A stretch of DNA of 8,570 nt. It comes from Clostridia bacterium. GTDB lineage: Bacteria > Bacillota > Clostridia > Oscillospirales > CAG-382. Under the pieces are notes generated by a model. That model saw only the letters and a list, made by a program, of their open reading frames with translations. It searched no databases and was not told the DNA's origin. Below, piece by piece: positions 6,711 to 8,570 of this stretch (positions are counted from its first letter, which is position 1; the number at the start of each line of letters is the position of its first letter). A program made the translations under genes and the position numbers. Location: NCBI GenBank assembly GCA_017938055.1, contig JAGBCG010000137.1:1-8570 (forward strand), read 5' to 3'.

Positions 6711-8118
6711 CATAACTTTTGAAATTCTGGAAAAGATAAAAAAAGCAGACTGTGATTTTTCGCTTTTTGACGGATGCAAAAAAATTTTAGTTGCTCTGTC
6801 GGGCGGTGCCGATTCCTGCTGTCTTTTGCTGTCACTTGCGTCACTATCCTGCGAGTACGGTTTTTCTCTTTATGCCTTACACATAAACCACGGAATAAGA
6901 GGAGAGGAAGCAGACAGGGACGAAGCTTTTTGTCGCAAGCTTTGCAATGACAAAGGTATACCCTTTTACTGTGAAAAAGCAGACATTCCCTCTCTTTCAC
7001 AAAAAGAGGGCATTTCTACCGAGCTATGTGCAAGAAATGTCCGCTACAGTCTTTTTGAACATTACTGCAGTGAATACGGGTTTGACAGCGTTGCAGTTGC
7101 TCACAATGCCTGCGACAACACAGAAACCGTATTATTTAATCTTGTCAGAGGTTCTTCTCTTAAAGGCTTATGTGGAATACCGCCAAAACGCCGTCTTTGT
7201 GAAAAGGCACACATCATCCGTCCTCTTATTTATGTTACACGAGGAGAGATTGAGGATTATCTTGCATTTTACAATCAAGGCTTTGTCACAGACTCCTCAA
7301 ATCTTACCGATGATTACACGAGGAATTTTTTAAGGCACGAGATAATTCCTTCCTTAAAAAAAATCAATCCCTCTCTTGAATCGGCGTTGTTGCGAAGCAG
7401 TAAGCTTTTGAGCATGGATTCACACTATCTTGAAGGTCTTGCTCTTTGCAAAGAGTCTTTTAAGGTAAGCGAGCTTGCGTGTCTTGACAGATGTATTCTT
7501 TCAAGAATAATTAAAAACATGTTCAGCACTGTTTCAAGCGTCATGCCAGAGCACAAGCACATTAATGCTCTATGCGACAAAATATATGAGTATGCATCAA
7601 AACCCTCAACGAATTTTTGTTTATCCTTTCCGGACAAAAAGAAAGCGTGTGTTCAAAACGGTATTCTCTGTTTTAAAGAGGATAAAAGAGATAAAAATGA
7701 CAAAAAAGATTATAATATTTTGCTCAAAGAGGGTATAAATATTATAGAGGGTACGGATTTTTCGGTTTTTCTAAGCTTTGACAAAAGCATTGATTTTGCC
7801 GAAACTATCACATACAATAATGAAATTATTTACAAAAAATACACTACAGATTATTTGTATTCTGATAAAATACCTGATAGTCTGTTTGCCAGAAACAGGA
7901 AACCAGGTGACACCATCTTCTGTAACGGCATTAACAAAAGCGTAAAACGCCTTATGTGCGAAAAAAAGCTTGATGTGGACGACAGATTATCTTTGCCACT
8001 TATATGCGACATAGAAACGGGAAAAATCATTCTTGTGCCAAATGTTGCCAAAAAGGATGATTTTTGCGATGACGGCAAAGCAAATTCTTGTGTCTGCGTT
8101 GCCATTTACAGACGGTAA
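6697..8118 (+). CDS. tilS: tRNA(Ile)-lysidine synthetase
   Basis: TilS attaches lysine to the wobble cytidine of the CAU-anticodon isoleucine tRNA using ATP, so that it reads AUA; this is usually essential. The protein has 473 residues. The PP-loop SGGADS is at 35-40, HINHGIR at 62-68, and AHNACDNTETVLFNLVRG at 135-152 matches the usual HxxDDQxET region with C/D/N variants. YTRNFLRHEIIP (207-218) follows, then a helical middle domain. A lysine/aspartate-rich spacer covers 327-340. The C-terminal TilS domain is at about 397-456 (RNRKPGD, VKRLMCEKKL, LPLICD). It contains about 25 cysteines, unusually many. The start is the ATG at 6697, overlapping dnaB by 14 bases with no good ribosome binding site, so translation is probably coupled to dnaB. 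An in-frame TTG at 6649 would lie deep in dnaB and is less likely. Confidence 0.94.
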   Translation: MLNHNITFEILEKIKKADCDFSLFDGCKKILVALSGGADSCCLLLSLASLSCEYGFSLYALHINHGIRGEEADRDEAFCRKLCNDKGIPFYCEKADIPSLSQKEGISTELCARNVRYSLFEHYCSEYGFDSVAVAHNACDNTETVLFNLVRGSSLKGLCGIPPKRRLCEKAHIIRPLIYVTRGEIEDYLAFYNQGFVTDSSNLTDDYTRNFLRHEIIPSLKKINPSLESALLRSSKLLSMDSHYLEGLALCKESFKVSELACLDRCILSRIIKNMFSTVSSVMPEHKHINALCDKIYEYASKPSTNFCLSFPDKKKACVQNGILCFKEDKRDKNDKKDYNILLKEGINIIEGTDFSVFLSFDKSIDFAETITYNNEIIYKKYTTDYLYSDKIPDSLFARNRKPGDTIFCNGINKSVKRLMCEKKLDVDDRLSLPLICDIETGKIILVPNVAKKDDFCDDGKANSCVCVAIYRR

Positions 8119-8132
8119 TGTACATTTTCTTC

Positions 8133-8138
8133 AAGGAG
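8133..8138 (+). promoter_or_regulatory. ribosome binding site of ftsH with long spacing
   Basis: AAGGAG is the only strong site in the 33-base tilS-ftsH gap. It is 13 bases from the ftsH ATG at 8152, longer than the usual 5-9. It is only two bases from another ATG (8141) that opens a four-codon frame ending in TGA at 8153-8155. An in-frame TAA at 8149-8151 rules out any earlier ftsH start. Confidence 0.55.
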
Positions 8139-8151
8139 TGATGTTAATTAA

Positions 8152-8570
8152 ATGAAAAGTAACGGAAAAGTAATTATATTTTATATCATTTTAATAGTGG
8201 GTATTCTGATTGCCACGTCAACACTTATGAGCAGTGACGTTCAAAAGCCTCTGGACTACAGCCAGGTTGTTGATTTGTTTTTACAAGAACAGGTTGACTC
8301 CTATTCCATAACCGAGGAAAACACCCTTGTTATGAAAACAAAGGACGGCAAAGAGCTTACTCACAATCTTCGAAGTCTTGAAATCTTTGAAAACGACTTA
8401 AAAAAAGAAATCCTGCGTCAAAAGCAGGAGGGTATCATCACAGAATTCACCTATGAAGCAATTACTACTGCTCCATGGTGGGTAGGCTTTTTACCATATG
8501 CCGTTATAATTGTTATTTTCATTGTCCTGTGGGTTTATATTATGAATCAGGCAGGCGGCAAGGGTGGCAA
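8152..8570 (+). CDS. ftsH: ATP-dependent zinc metalloprotease FtsH, N-terminal part (cut by the window end)
   Basis: Only the first 139 codons are visible. FtsH is a membrane-anchored hexameric AAA+ protease that degrades misfolded membrane proteins and some short-lived regulators. The visible part has the family layout: a short basic N-terminus (MKSNGK), a first membrane segment at about 7-26, an extracytoplasmic domain at about 27-108 (YSQVVDLF near the start), a second membrane segment at about 109-131 (WWVGFLPYAVIIVIF), then the glycine-rich linker MNQAGGKGG that leads to the AAA+ domain in this family. The ATPase and the HExxH zinc motif lie beyond the window, so the identification rests on architecture plus the tilS neighbour. 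It starts 33 bases after tilS with no visible terminator or promoter between, so it probably shares the operon transcript. Confidence 0.9.
   Translation, partial: MKSNGKVIIFYIILIVGILIATSTLMSSDVQKPLDYSQVVDLFLQEQVDSYSITEENTLVMKTKDGKELTHNLRSLEIFENDLKKEILRQKQEGIITEFTYEAITTAPWWVGFLPYAVIIVIFIVLWVYIMNQAGGKGG

Noticed and set aside
1..8570. Mobile element, prophage, toxin-antitoxin, CRISPR or defence system
   Set aside because: No transposase, integrase, repeat-spacer array or effector domain was seen. All seven identifiable or partial large frames except the short fragment at 3-173 are known housekeeping or hydrolase families in tight operons.

Overview
The window looks like ordinary core chromosome from a low-to-moderate GC Gram-positive bacterium of the Clostridia, perhaps an Oscillospirales/Ruminococcaceae-like gut lineage. 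That placement is inferred, not searched. It rests on strong GGAGG/AAGGAG ribosome binding sites, a TTG start, a very AT-rich intergenic region with sigma-A-type promoters, and the rplI-dnaB-tilS-ftsH gene order typical of Firmicutes. I see no mobile element, CRISPR array, tRNA, rRNA, phage gene or defence island.

Layout: a fragment of an unidentified plus-strand gene ends at 173. It meets, tail to tail and with a 20-base overlap, a leftward operon that reads uppP (4697..3840), ftsK/spoIIIE (3835..1076) and a membrane-anchored ComEC-like metallo-beta-lactamase-fold protein (1074..154). The gaps in this operon are 4 and 1 bases, and each downstream ribosome binding site lies in the last codons of the gene before it. 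A 212-base AT-rich divergent region (4698..4909) carries one well-formed extended -10 promoter on each strand. Rightward run rplI (4910..5359), dnaB (5364..6710), tilS (6697..8118) and ftsH (from 8152, cut by the window end), with spacings of 4, -14 and 33 bases.

Function: the leftward operon combines recycling of the cell-wall lipid carrier (UppP), septal DNA pumping and chromosome segregation (FtsK), and a probable extracytoplasmic metal-dependent hydrolase. The rightward operon combines ribosome structure (L9), the replicative helicase (DnaB), the tRNA-Ile2 lysidine synthetase (TilS) and the membrane AAA+ protease (FtsH). All are growth-linked housekeeping functions, which fits strong constitutive promoters. 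The hpt gene that often sits between tilS and ftsH in Firmicutes is absent.

I did not find a convincing new system. The items most worth a second look are the ComEC-like hydrolase coupled to ftsK, a duplicated GMGK motif in DnaB, the cysteine-rich TilS, the odd ftsH translation start, and the overlapping convergent gene ends without a visible terminator.
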